Positions 8,209 to 15,219 of a stretch of DNA of 64,000 nt are shown one piece after another. The notes beneath the pieces are model-generated. The model did not search any database, had not been told where the DNA came from, and was given only the letters and a program-made list of their open reading frames with translations. The translations under genes were made by a program, and so were the position numbers. Location of the stretch: contig NZ_CP152413.1 of the NCBI RefSeq assembly GCF_038967635.1, forward strand, positions 1,612,001 through 1,676,000, in the 5' to 3' direction. The DNA comes from Bradyrhizobium sp. B124. Lineage in GTDB: Bacteria > Pseudomonadota > Alphaproteobacteria > Rhizobiales > Xanthobacteraceae. Numbering within the stretch: the stretch's first letter is position 1; each line of letters begins with the position of its first letter.

Positions 8209-8981
8209 CGCACGCCTTCATCGTCATGATCAGGGATCGCGGTCGCTGCGCGCAGATCGGGGTTCGTGAACAGGCTGCCCCAGCCGTGCACGCGCGCCGG
8301 GTCGCAGCCCACAGCCGTGAGACACGCCCACAGCGTCACCGCAATCGAATCCAGCACCGGCACGCCAAAACCGCGCTCCAGCCGTTCCGCTGCGCCGGCG
8401 CCACGCATGTTGGTGCAGAGCACGACGGCAGCATCGCAGCCTTCGTGCACCACTTCCTCGATCAGGCCCGCGACCTCGGCCTCGCTGACCTCGGCAAATG
8501 AGAAATTGTCCTGCAGCGCGAGATGCCGCTCGGCAAAACAATGCAGCCCGGCCGAATTCCAGTTGGCGATGATCCTGTCCTGCACATCCCTGCGATACGG
8601 CGTCACCAGCCCGATGCGCCTGGCGCCGATCCGCCGCAGCAGGTCGCGATAGGCCAGCACCGTAGTGCAGGCCTTGATCCCGGTCGCCGCCGTGATCTGC
8701 TCGCACAGGCTCTCGTCGCGATCGAAGCCGAGCCAGCTTGCCGAGGTGCCGTTCCAGGCGATGACGTCAACCTTGGCATGCGCCAGCAACTCTGCCGCGC
8801 GAAGGATCTCGCTGGCGTCGAACTGGCGCAGCGCCTGTTCCGACAGCGCGATCTCCGTCACCTTGAAGCGCGAGAAATGCGCCGAGACGTCGTCGACGCC
8901 TGCCAGCATCGCGCAGGTAATCGGCTCGAGTGCGGTATTCGACGACGGCGTCAGCATGCCGAGCCGGATAGGACGTGTCAT
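8205..8981 (-). CDS. Arylmalonate decarboxylase / maleate isomerase-like protein
   Basis: A 258-residue protein of the Asp/Glu racemase superfamily branch that holds maleate isomerase and arylmalonate decarboxylase. The opening LGMLTPSSNTALEP is typical. Maleate isomerase uses two cysteines; here only the second remains (Cys189, in VLCTNMRG), while the first position reads Gly78-Thr79-Ser80. A Gly-Thr-Ser plus single-Cys layout, with a tyrosine in TPYRRD (Tyr129), is the active-site pattern known from arylmalonate decarboxylase (Gly74, Thr75, Ser76, Tyr126, Cys188). Decarboxylation of a malonate-type compound is thus a fair guess. It lies 54 bp after the MFS gene. Confidence 0.8.
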   Translation of the reverse strand: MTRPIRLGMLTPSSNTALEPITCAMLAGVDDVSAHFSRFKVTEIALSEQALRQFDASEILRAAELLAHAKVDVIAWNGTSASWLGFDRDESLCEQITAATGIKACTTVLAYRDLLRRIGARRIGLVTPYRRDVQDRIIANWNSAGLHCFAERHLALQDNFSFAEVSEAEVAGLIEEVVHEGCDAAVVLCTNMRGAGAAERLERGFGVPVLDSIAVTLWACLTAVGCDPARVHGWGSLFTNPDLRAATAIPDHDDEGVR

Positions 8982-9035
8982 TCGTGAGGCCTCATCAACC
9001 GGCCGAACCCTTGGCAGGATTCGGCCGTCTTTGTT

Positions 9036-10340
9036 TCAGACCGGGAGCTTGCGGCTGTAATCGATCAGGGTCGAGCAGATCAACAGCGCAATGCCCGCGG
9101 CGGCAAAATACATCAGCGCGAGGAAGTAGGAGCCGGTGGCCTGCACGATGAAGCCGACGATCAGGGGTGTCGTGATGCCGGCGATGTTGCCGCCGAGATT
9201 CATGCAGCCGCCGAGGAAGCCGGACTTGCCGCGGCCGGCCAGCGCCGACGGGATCGCCCAGTACATGCCGCACCAGCGCAGGAAGAACAGCGTCGTCGAC
9301 AGCAGCACCACGACCGCGACCGCGTTGGTGACGTAGGCGACGAGGAAGATCGACACCGTCGCCATGATCGCCGCGATCCCGAACAGGGTGCGGAACACGG
9401 TGTTGGGCGCCCCGCCCCGCGCGCGCCAGGCGTCGCCGATCCAGCCGCCGACCAGTTCGCCGACGAAGCCCGCGAAGAAGATGATGAAGGATGCGCCGCC
9501 GAGCGCCTTGATGTCGAAGCCGTGCACCTTGAACAGATAGGTCGGCATCCAGGTCAGCAGGCCGTAGAAGGTGGTGTTGAAGAACATCCAGCCCAGGCAC
9601 ATGCACCAGACCGAGCGGAAGCGGAAATAAGCCATCCCACTCGCGCCGGACGACGGCGGCGTCGCCGCGTCCTCGATCGCATGCGCCTCCTCGAGATAGC
9701 GCGCCTCCGCTTCATTGACCGACGGATGCTCGCGCGGCGCGTTGCGGATGTAGTACCAGGCCCACAGGCCGCACAGCATGGTGCCGATGCCCGCCAAGAC
9801 GAAGGCGACGCGCCAGGAGCTGAACGCCGCCATCAGCCAGGCGATCACGATCGAGCCGAGCGCAGCGCCAAGCGGCGCGCCGCCGTCCAGCAGAGTGGCG
9901 CCGCGGCCGCGTTCGGTCTGAGTCATCCAGATCGCGTTGAGCTTGCCGCCGGCCGGATAGATCGGCGCTTCCGACGCACCGAGCCCGAGCCGGGTCAGCA
10001 GCAACAGCATCCAGCTGGTGGACAGCGCCGCCAGCGCCTGGAAGAAACCCCAGAACAGCGTTGCGAGCGCGATCACGATCCGCGGCTTGAAGCGATCGGC
10101 GAGCATGCCGCCCGGCACCTGCATCAGCGCGTAGGTCCAGAAGAACGAGCTCAGGATCAGGCCCTGCATCGCCGGATCGATGTCGAACTCCTTGGCGATG
10201 ACGGGCATTGCGACCGACAGCGAGGCGCGATCGATATAGTTGATCGAGATCAGGAACAGCATCAGCAGGAAGATCTTCCAGCGCACGCCGGAAGGCTTCG
10301 CCGTATCTGCCATTGCGATGGTGGACACCTGATCGCTCAT
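9036..10340 (-). CDS. MFS transporter (anion:cation symporter type)
   Basis: A 434-residue major-facilitator transporter in the inner membrane with about 12 transmembrane segments. The first helices and the motif ISINYIDRASLSVAMPVIAKEF followed by GGMLADRF place it with the anion:cation symporters that import carboxylates such as hexuronates, tartrate or phthalate. The start was set at the Met preceded by a GAGGAG ribosome site; an upstream in-frame Met 17 codons earlier lacks one. It is the first gene of the six-gene operon and probably brings in the substrate, likely an organic acid or cyclic imide derivative. Confidence 0.9.
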   Translation of the reverse strand: MSDQVSTIAMADTAKPSGVRWKIFLLMLFLISINYIDRASLSVAMPVIAKEFDIDPAMQGLILSSFFWTYALMQVPGGMLADRFKPRIVIALATLFWGFFQALAALSTSWMLLLLTRLGLGASEAPIYPAGGKLNAIWMTQTERGRGATLLDGGAPLGAALGSIVIAWLMAAFSSWRVAFVLAGIGTMLCGLWAWYYIRNAPREHPSVNEAEARYLEEAHAIEDAATPPSSGASGMAYFRFRSVWCMCLGWMFFNTTFYGLLTWMPTYLFKVHGFDIKALGGASFIIFFAGFVGELVGGWIGDAWRARGGAPNTVFRTLFGIAAIMATVSIFLVAYVTNAVAVVVLLSTTLFFLRWCGMYWAIPSALAGRGKSGFLGGCMNLGGNIAGITTPLIVGFIVQATGSYFLALMYFAAAGIALLICSTLIDYSRKLPV

Positions 10341-10460
10341 TGCTCGCTCCTCTGCCGGCAGATTGTTTTTGCCCCGCGCGACCTTCGTCATCGAAGGTCA
10401 TCGGCCCTCTCCTGCCCCGCGCAAAGTCTGCTTCAAGCCGCGTGAGGCCACAAGCACATT

Positions 10461-10477
10461 TTGTATTCTGCATGCAA
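10461..10477. promoter_or_regulatory. Candidate GntR operator in an AT-rich promoter region
   Basis: TTGTAT and ATGCAA form an inverted repeat with one mismatch around a 5-bp spacer. It lies in a roughly 60-bp AT-rich island about 120 bp upstream of the MFS gene, the most likely promoter of the operon. FCD-type GntR regulators often bind short sites of this kind, but no second copy was found. Confidence 0.35.
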
Positions 10478-10568
10478 TTTTATATATCATACTGATATTA
10501 ATGCATATTTTTCTGAACAAGCCTTGCAATTGAGCAGCTGGTGATCAGCGATTGGGCTTCGGGCGGCG

Positions 10569-10638
10569 TAGCCCGCTTGAGCAGAGCGATATGCGGAAGC
10601 TGATGCCGCCCCGGATATCGCGCCGCTGATCCGGGCTA
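10569..10638. repeat. Dispersed palindromic repeat, diverged copy
   Basis: The ends read TAGCCCG and CGGGCTA, and the interior keeps a scattered match to the same element found intact at 38165-38247. It fills the gap between the MFS gene of the catabolic operon and the arsenic locus. It is probably a decayed member of a repetitive extragenic palindrome family. Confidence 0.6.
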
Positions 10639-10686
10639 CAACACCTGTCGTTGTTGCGCTCGCTCAGGGGATGAAAGGTCGCGACG

Positions 10687-11853
10687 CTACTGCGAGGGGG
10701 TCTTCGGCTCGGCCTCGAGCGCGAACAATGCCAGCAGCGCAGCCAAGCTAAGCGCCGATGTGACCGCGAACGTATAGCCACCGAGCGGTGCAATCAGAAA
10801 TCCGAATACCAGCGGTGCGACGGCTTGAGACAGCCGCGATGGCGCGCCGAGCAGCCCCAAGCGGTAGCCGTAATCCTTCGGGCCGAATATCGCCAGCGGC
10901 AGCGTGCCACGTGCGATCGTCAGGATGCCGTTTCCCGCGCCGTGCAGCAGTGCGAAGATCCCGGCAAAGCCACCGCCGAACAGGCCGATGACGCAGGCGC
11001 CCAAGGGGTGCGTGATGCAGGCCAATCGCGCCGACCAGAGTGGATGGAAGCGCTTCAGCAGGCTCGCTTCGACAATCCGCGCCGCCACCTGCGCCGGGCC
11101 GATCAGCGCGCCCGCGGCGATCGCCTGGGTTTGCGTCGCGCCGAGTGACTCCAGAATTCGCGGCAGATGCACCGCCATCGCGGACGTGACGCTCCAGGCG
11201 GCCGCGAAGGCAAAGGCGAGCAACACCATCGCGCGGTCGATCGGAATATGCGGCTTTGGCGTGTCGGCCGCGATCCGATGCTCGCTCTTCAGTTTGGGGA
11301 CCACGAAGGCGTTGAGCGGCAGGCAGATCAGAATGTGCGCCGCCGCCCAGCCGAAGCAGGTCCAACGCCAGCCGATGGTTGCGAGGCCCCACGCGGTCAG
11401 CGGCCAGCCTATCGTGCTGGCAAACCCCGCGATCAAGGTGATGCCGGTGATGGAGCGGCGCGCGGTGTTGCCATAGATTCGCCCGAGCGCCGCGAACGCC
11501 GCGTCATACAGGCCAAGGCCCATGCCGACGCCGAGCAGCAGCCAGCTTGCAGCCATCAGAACGGCCCCCTGCGAAAGCCCGAGCAGGATCAGGCCGAACG
11601 CCAGGATAAGATTGGACGCACAGAGCACTTCGCGCCCGCCCATGCGGTCGATCTGGCGGCCGACGCGCGGGCCGAGCAGTCCTGATATCACGAGCGCCAT
11701 CGAGAACGCGGCGAACAGCCAGTTCGTCGATATGCCGAGGTCCCGCGCGATCGGGTCCGCAAGAATCGCCGGCAGATAATAGCTCGACGCCCAGGCCAGG
11801 GTTTGCGTGGTGCCGAGCGCGACGATCAGGACGTTATCTGCACGGCGGCTCAT
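10687..11853 (-). CDS. MFS transporter of the arsenic operon
   Basis: A 388-residue major-facilitator protein with about 12 membrane helices, beginning MSRRADNVLIVALGTTQTLAWASSYYLP. The general look is of the monocarboxylate/oxalate-like branch. The true start was placed where its ATG overlaps the arsC stop by four bases; a longer open frame runs on upstream but is just the arsC region in another phase. As the last gene of arsR-aqpS-arsC it is likely to export an arsenic species or a product of arsenate reduction, taking the place of arsB or acr3. That role is inferred only from position. Confidence 0.85.
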   Translation of the reverse strand: MSRRADNVLIVALGTTQTLAWASSYYLPAILADPIARDLGISTNWLFAAFSMALVISGLLGPRVGRQIDRMGGREVLCASNLILAFGLILLGLSQGAVLMAASWLLLGVGMGLGLYDAAFAALGRIYGNTARRSITGITLIAGFASTIGWPLTAWGLATIGWRWTCFGWAAAHILICLPLNAFVVPKLKSEHRIAADTPKPHIPIDRAMVLLAFAFAAAWSVTSAMAVHLPRILESLGATQTQAIAAGALIGPAQVAARIVEASLLKRFHPLWSARLACITHPLGACVIGLFGGGFAGIFALLHGAGNGILTIARGTLPLAIFGPKDYGYRLGLLGAPSRLSQAVAPLVFGFLIAPLGGYTFAVTSALSLAALLALFALEAEPKTPSQ

Positions 11854-12275
11854 CCGGCGTGCGCACCCGGCTTCCTGGGCAAGACCACTTCGCCGTCTTC
11901 CTTGATGAACCGGCCGATGTCGGCGACGGCCAGGAGATCGAGAACCGCTTCGGACGGCCGGCACAACCTCACGCCCTTGGGCGAGACCACGATCGGCCGG
12001 TTGATCAGGATCGGATGCGCGATCATGAAATCGATCAATTCGTCGTCGCTCCATTTCGGATTGGCGAGATCGAGCGCGCCATAGGGCGTGCCCTTCTCGC
12101 GCAGCAGCGCGCGCGGCGTCATGCCCATGGCAGCGATCAGCGCGATCAGCTTGTCGCGCGAGGGAGGCGTCTTGAGATACTCGATGATCTCGGGCTCCTC
12201 CCCGCTTTGGCGGATCATTGCCAGGGTGTTGCGCGACGTCCCGCAATCGGGATTGTGGTAGATCGTGATCGTCAT
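11850..12275 (-). CDS. arsC: Arsenate reductase, glutaredoxin-dependent
   Basis: A 141-residue cytosolic arsenate reductase that converts arsenate to arsenite using glutathione and glutaredoxin. The catalytic Cys11 sits in HNPDCGTSRNT and the arginines of the E. coli-type enzyme are represented in the NRPIVV and CRPSE segments. Length matches the family. It overlaps aqpS by four bases upstream and the MFS gene by four bases downstream, so the operon is translationally coupled. Confidence 0.95.
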   Translation of the reverse strand: MTITIYHNPDCGTSRNTLAMIRQSGEEPEIIEYLKTPPSRDKLIALIAAMGMTPRALLREKGTPYGALDLANPKWSDDELIDFMIAHPILINRPIVVSPKGVRLCRPSEAVLDLLAVADIGRFIKEDGEVVLPRKPGAHAG

Positions 12276-12958
12276 CGGACTGCTTCCTTAGTGGTTTCGG
12301 CGCCCCGCAGCAGCCAGGTCATGAATGCCAGCGCGACCATGGCTCCCAGAACCTCGGCGACGATGAATCCCGGCAGATCCTGCGCGCGGATGCCGGAAAA
12401 CGTGTCGGTGAACGATCGCGCGATGGCAACGGCCGGATTGGCGAAAGACGTGGATGCGGTGAACCAGTACGCGGCCGTGATATAAAGCCCGACCAGCCAT
12501 GGAATTGCGGCCTCACGAAACCGGAGGCCACCAATGATCGTTGCGATCAGTCCGAACGCGGCAACGAATTCGGCAAACCATTGCGGAAATCCCGTCCGTG
12601 CCTTCGCCGAGAACTCCAGGAGCGGCAGGCCGAACATGGCGTGCGCGACCATCGCGCCGAGGATTCCCCCGAGCACCTGCGCCGTGACGTATTGCGCGGC
12701 GTGCGGCGGACGGAGTTTGCCCTTGAGCATGAAGACCAGCGTGACTGCCGGATTGAAATGCGCGCCGGATATTGGTCCGAGGATCGTGATCAGCACCACC
12801 AGAATGGCGCCGGTCGGAAGGGTGTTACCGAGCAGCGCCAACGCCACGTCCTTGGTCAACGTCTCGGCCATGATGCCGGAGCCAACGACGGTCGCGACCA
12901 GAAGCAAGGTACCGAGGCCCTCGGCCGCCAGGCGCCGCGGCAGGTCGAAGCCGTGCAT
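12272..12958 (-). CDS. aqpS: Aquaglyceroporin of the arsenic operon (AqpS-like)
   Basis: A 228-residue six-helix channel of the MIP/aquaporin family. Both pore-forming NPA motifs are intact: residues 69-71 (HFNPAVT) and 174-176 (FANPAVA), the latter followed by the usual arginine. In Sinorhizobium meliloti the AqpS channel of an arsR-aqpS-arsC operon lets arsenite made by ArsC leave the cell down its gradient; the gene order is the same here. The start at MHGFDLP overlaps the arsR stop by four bases, which decides it over an upstream in-frame Met. Confidence 0.92.
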   Translation of the reverse strand: MHGFDLPRRLAAEGLGTLLLVATVVGSGIMAETLTKDVALALLGNTLPTGAILVVLITILGPISGAHFNPAVTLVFMLKGKLRPPHAAQYVTAQVLGGILGAMVAHAMFGLPLLEFSAKARTGFPQWFAEFVAAFGLIATIIGGLRFREAAIPWLVGLYITAAYWFTASTSFANPAVAIARSFTDTFSGIRAQDLPGFIVAEVLGAMVALAFMTWLLRGAETTKEAVR

Positions 12959-13317
12959 CAGGCGCGCGCCTTTTTCTTGGCCGTGGACGGCCCGCACTGA
13001 ACATCGGCGAGCGCCGGCGCGCAGATGTCGGGGTGGCCCGCACAGCAATCCTTCATCAGGAAGGCGATGAGATCGCGCAAGCCGATGAAATCCGCCGAGT
13101 AGATGATCGAACGCGCCTCGCGGCGCGGCACGATCATGCCGGCATGCTCGAGGTCCTTCAGATGGAACGACACGTTGGATGGCGATACTGCGACCGCCTC
13201 GGCAATCGCCCCTGCCGCCATGCCATCGGGACCGGCCTGTACCAACAGCCGCACGATCCGCAGCCGCGTTTCCTGCGACAGCGCGGCGAAGGCGGTTCGG
13301 GCTTGACGCTCCTCCAT
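12958..13317 (-). CDS. arsR: ArsR-family metalloregulatory repressor
   Basis: A 119-residue winged-helix repressor of the ArsR/SmtB family. The recognition helix is around residues 45-57 (SPSNVSFHLKDLEHAG). The arsenite-binding site is not in that helix but near the C-terminus, where Cys91, Cys92 and Cys99 cluster (KDCCAGHPDIC). This matches the three-cysteine type described for Acidithiobacillus ferrooxidans ArsR. Arsenite binding should release it from the palindrome in the 50-bp gap to the divergent DUF6428 gene. It is the first gene of arsR-aqpS-arsC-MFS. Confidence 0.94.
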   Translation of the reverse strand: MEERQARTAFAALSQETRLRIVRLLVQAGPDGMAAGAIAEAVAVSPSNVSFHLKDLEHAGMIVPRREARSIIYSADFIGLRDLIAFLMKDCCAGHPDICAPALADVQCGPSTAKKKARA

Positions 13318-13335
13318 CTTTCGATAATCCTACAA

Positions 13336-13351
13336 TTCAATAATCATTGAA
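13336..13351. promoter_or_regulatory. ArsR operator
   Basis: TTCAAT and ATTGAA form a perfect inverted repeat around a 4-bp spacer in the short AT-rich gap between arsR and the divergent DUF6428 gene. ArsR-family operators are inverted repeats with similar half-sites. One site this close to both starts could control both directions. Confidence 0.65.
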
Positions 13352-13366
13352 ATGAGGATAGCAGCC

Positions 13367-13894
13367 GTGAACCCGCTTGCCAATACCCGATCGACCGTCG
13401 GCGCCCTGCTCCCGGTCGAAGAGCTCTCGTCCGCAGCACTGCTGTCCAGCCTCGAGGCGCACAGGGAGAAGCCGCTGATCTTCAGTTACGACGGCCGGGA
13501 TGTCCGCCCCAGCTACCACGTCACCGAGGTCAAGACCGGCTCGTTCAGAGGGCTCGATTGCGGCGCCAACCCCGAGAGCTGGAGCGAGACCTTCATTCAG
13601 CTCTGGGACATCGAGGAGGAAAACCGGGGCCACATGCCGGCCGGGAAGTTTCTTGCGATCATCCGCAAGGTCGACGAGGCCGTCGGCTTCGATCCGCGAG
13701 CCAAGCTGACCTTCGAGGTCAGCGATGGCGTCCGGCCGATGCAAATCTATCGCGCGGAACGCATGGATACCGGCGACGCCGCCATACGGGTCTATCTCTC
13801 GGCGCGTCCATCGAGCTGCAAGCCGCGCGACCGATGGCTGCAGGAACAGCAGTCGTGCTGCGCTCCGAAAGCCAAGCAGCCGTGCTGCGGTTGA
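13367..13894 (+). CDS. DUF6428-family protein with cysteine-rich tail
   Basis: A 175-residue protein resembling DUF6428, whose function is not known. The start was placed at GTG because a GAGGA ribosome site lies 8 bp before it; the in-frame ATG five codons upstream abuts the operator and lacks one. The body contains YHVTEVKTGSFRGLDCG and ends with a tail holding two CC pairs (SCCAPK and PCCG), suited to binding As(III) or a similar thiophilic metal. It is divergent from arsR and shares its operator, so it is probably arsenic-induced. A metal chaperone or sensor role is speculation. Confidence 0.75.
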   Translation: MNPLANTRSTVGALLPVEELSSAALLSSLEAHREKPLIFSYDGRDVRPSYHVTEVKTGSFRGLDCGANPESWSETFIQLWDIEEENRGHMPAGKFLAIIRKVDEAVGFDPRAKLTFEVSDGVRPMQIYRAERMDTGDAAIRVYLSARPSSCKPRDRWLQEQQSCCAPKAKQPCCG

Positions 13895-13932
13895 TCACCA
13901 GACGCCAGCCGGGCTGACGCCCCGGCCGCGAG

Positions 13933-14142
13933 CTATCCGCCCTCGTCGAAGCGAGCCAATGCTCCCTGGATGAGCTCGATCTCCTCGGAAAGAGTCTCGT
14001 TCACGACCGATGGCCTGAAACCCGGAAAGCTGTGGGTTCGAACATCGTCCAGCAGGTGTTGGCGATGGTCTCGCAGCTGTTCCAGCGCTTGACGATTCTT
14101 CAGCGACACGTAGCCGGCAATGATCTGCTCGATGGCCTTCAT
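13933..14142 (-). CDS. Small hypothetical protein
   Basis: A 69-residue protein beginning MKAIEQIIAGYVSLKNRQAL. It is predicted to be mostly helical and charged, with no signal peptide or membrane segment. An upstream in-frame Met would add 24 basic residues that look unlike the rest. It converges with the DUF6428 gene. No family is recognised. Confidence 0.55.
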   Translation of the reverse strand: MKAIEQIIAGYVSLKNRQALEQLRDHRQHLLDDVRTHSFPGFRPSVVNETLSEEIELIQGALARFDEGG

Positions 14143-14429
14143 GGGAAATCCACGCTTCAAAATAAAACGTACTGCAATCCTTCGATTAAAGCGGCCAAAC
14201 CGCCTTGCTGGCAAGTCCCATGACGCTGTGCCGGGAGCGTTGACGCGGCTCCCCGCAAGACCACGCCTCGCGCTTCACAAGCTGCGGCGAAGGCCCTGTC
14301 GTCTCGTTGCGGCCGGCCCGCGCCGGCACCCGGCGTTCCCTGCGCCCTCTTTAAGAGAGAGGGCGAAACGAGATGCAAAGCTCGGACGATTCATGTCGCG
14401 AGAATGCGAAGCTGCGCCCCCACCCACAT

Positions 14430-14533
14430 TGTCATCGCCCGCGCATGCGGGCGATCCAGTACGCCGCGGCTTCTCGATTCGAGCGCCGGCGTCTCTGGAA
14501 TACTGGATCGCCCGGTCGAGCCGGGCGATGACA
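14430..14533. repeat. Dispersed palindromic repeat
   Basis: The ends TGTCATCGCCCG and CGGGCGATGACA are exact reverse complements, and inner segments (GATCCAGTA against TACTGGATC) also pair. The whole would fold into a long hairpin. It is one of two such elements in a roughly 600-bp stretch (14143-14752) that otherwise holds no convincing gene. Confidence 0.8.
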
Positions 14534-14586
14534 CCGAGATGGTACGCAATTACGGTGCGTCGTATCGCGCGAGAACCATCCTCATC

Positions 14587-14707
14587 GTCGTCCTGGCGAA
14601 AGCCAGGACCCATTACCCCAAATGGTCATTGCTGCGCGACGCTGGGGCCCCAATCCCTCTCACAATCACATGCGGTGGTTATGGGTCCTGGCTTTCGCCA
14701 GGACGAC
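14587..14707. repeat. Dispersed palindromic repeat, 27-bp perfect arms
   Basis: Outer arms begin GTCGTCCTGGCGAAAGCC and end with the exact complement, 27 bp in all. The same element, with compensating changes in the stem, occurs at 50209-50330. The centre differs more than the arms. Confidence 0.85.
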
Positions 14708-14752
14708 TGCTTCCAAGAGACCGAGTGATGGTGGAGCCCGCGACGTACCCGC

Positions 14753-15073
14753 TCACGCCGCCGTCGGCTCGCTCGACAGCGCGGCGAACACCGTCTCCGG
14801 CGAATGGGCGATCACGGCGAGCAGCGCGCGGGCCGGTCCCCGCGGGGCGCGCTTGCCCTGCTCCCAGTTGCGGATGGTCTCCACCGGTACGCCGAGCTTG
14901 GCGGCGAATTCGAGCTGGGTGAGTTGGGCTCGGCGGCGCAGATCGCGCACGGCCGGTTGCGCGGCCGAAGGCTGTATCGCCGCCTCGGCGGGATGTGCGG
15001 GCGCGAGCGGGATTTCCTGTCCGTCCCGCAATTCGACGATCCGTCCGTCCGCCTTGAGCCGCAACCGCTGCAT
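14753..15073 (-). CDS. XRE-type helix-turn-helix regulator
   Basis: A 106-residue DNA-binding protein. The C-terminal half (about residues 40-95) is a lambda-Cro/XRE domain of the kind found in antitoxin-like regulators, with LTQLEFAAKLGVPVETIRNWEQGKRAP as the recognisable core. The N-terminal 35 residues (LRLKADGRIVELRDGQEIPL) form a small beta-rich segment. No toxin partner is adjacent: mgtE lies on one side and a repeat-rich gap on the other. Start at MQRLRL chosen over one 14 codons upstream because the fold starts there. Confidence 0.8.
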   Translation of the reverse strand: MQRLRLKADGRIVELRDGQEIPLAPAHPAEAAIQPSAAQPAVRDLRRRAQLTQLEFAAKLGVPVETIRNWEQGKRAPRGPARALLAVIAHSPETVFAALSSEPTAA

Positions 15074-15219
15074 GATGGCCCCCCGTGATGGCCCCTTTGG
15101 AGATAGGACCATCATCCGCCAACCCCGTTAAGGCGCGATTAACGATAAACCGGCCGGCAAGGCCCCCCGGTAGGCATGACCTTTTCGGAACACCGCTTCA
15201 CACTTTTCCGGGTCATGCT

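Noticed and set aside
14430..14707. CRISPR array
   Set aside because: The repeats are palindromic dispersed elements in single copies, not regularly spaced direct repeats.
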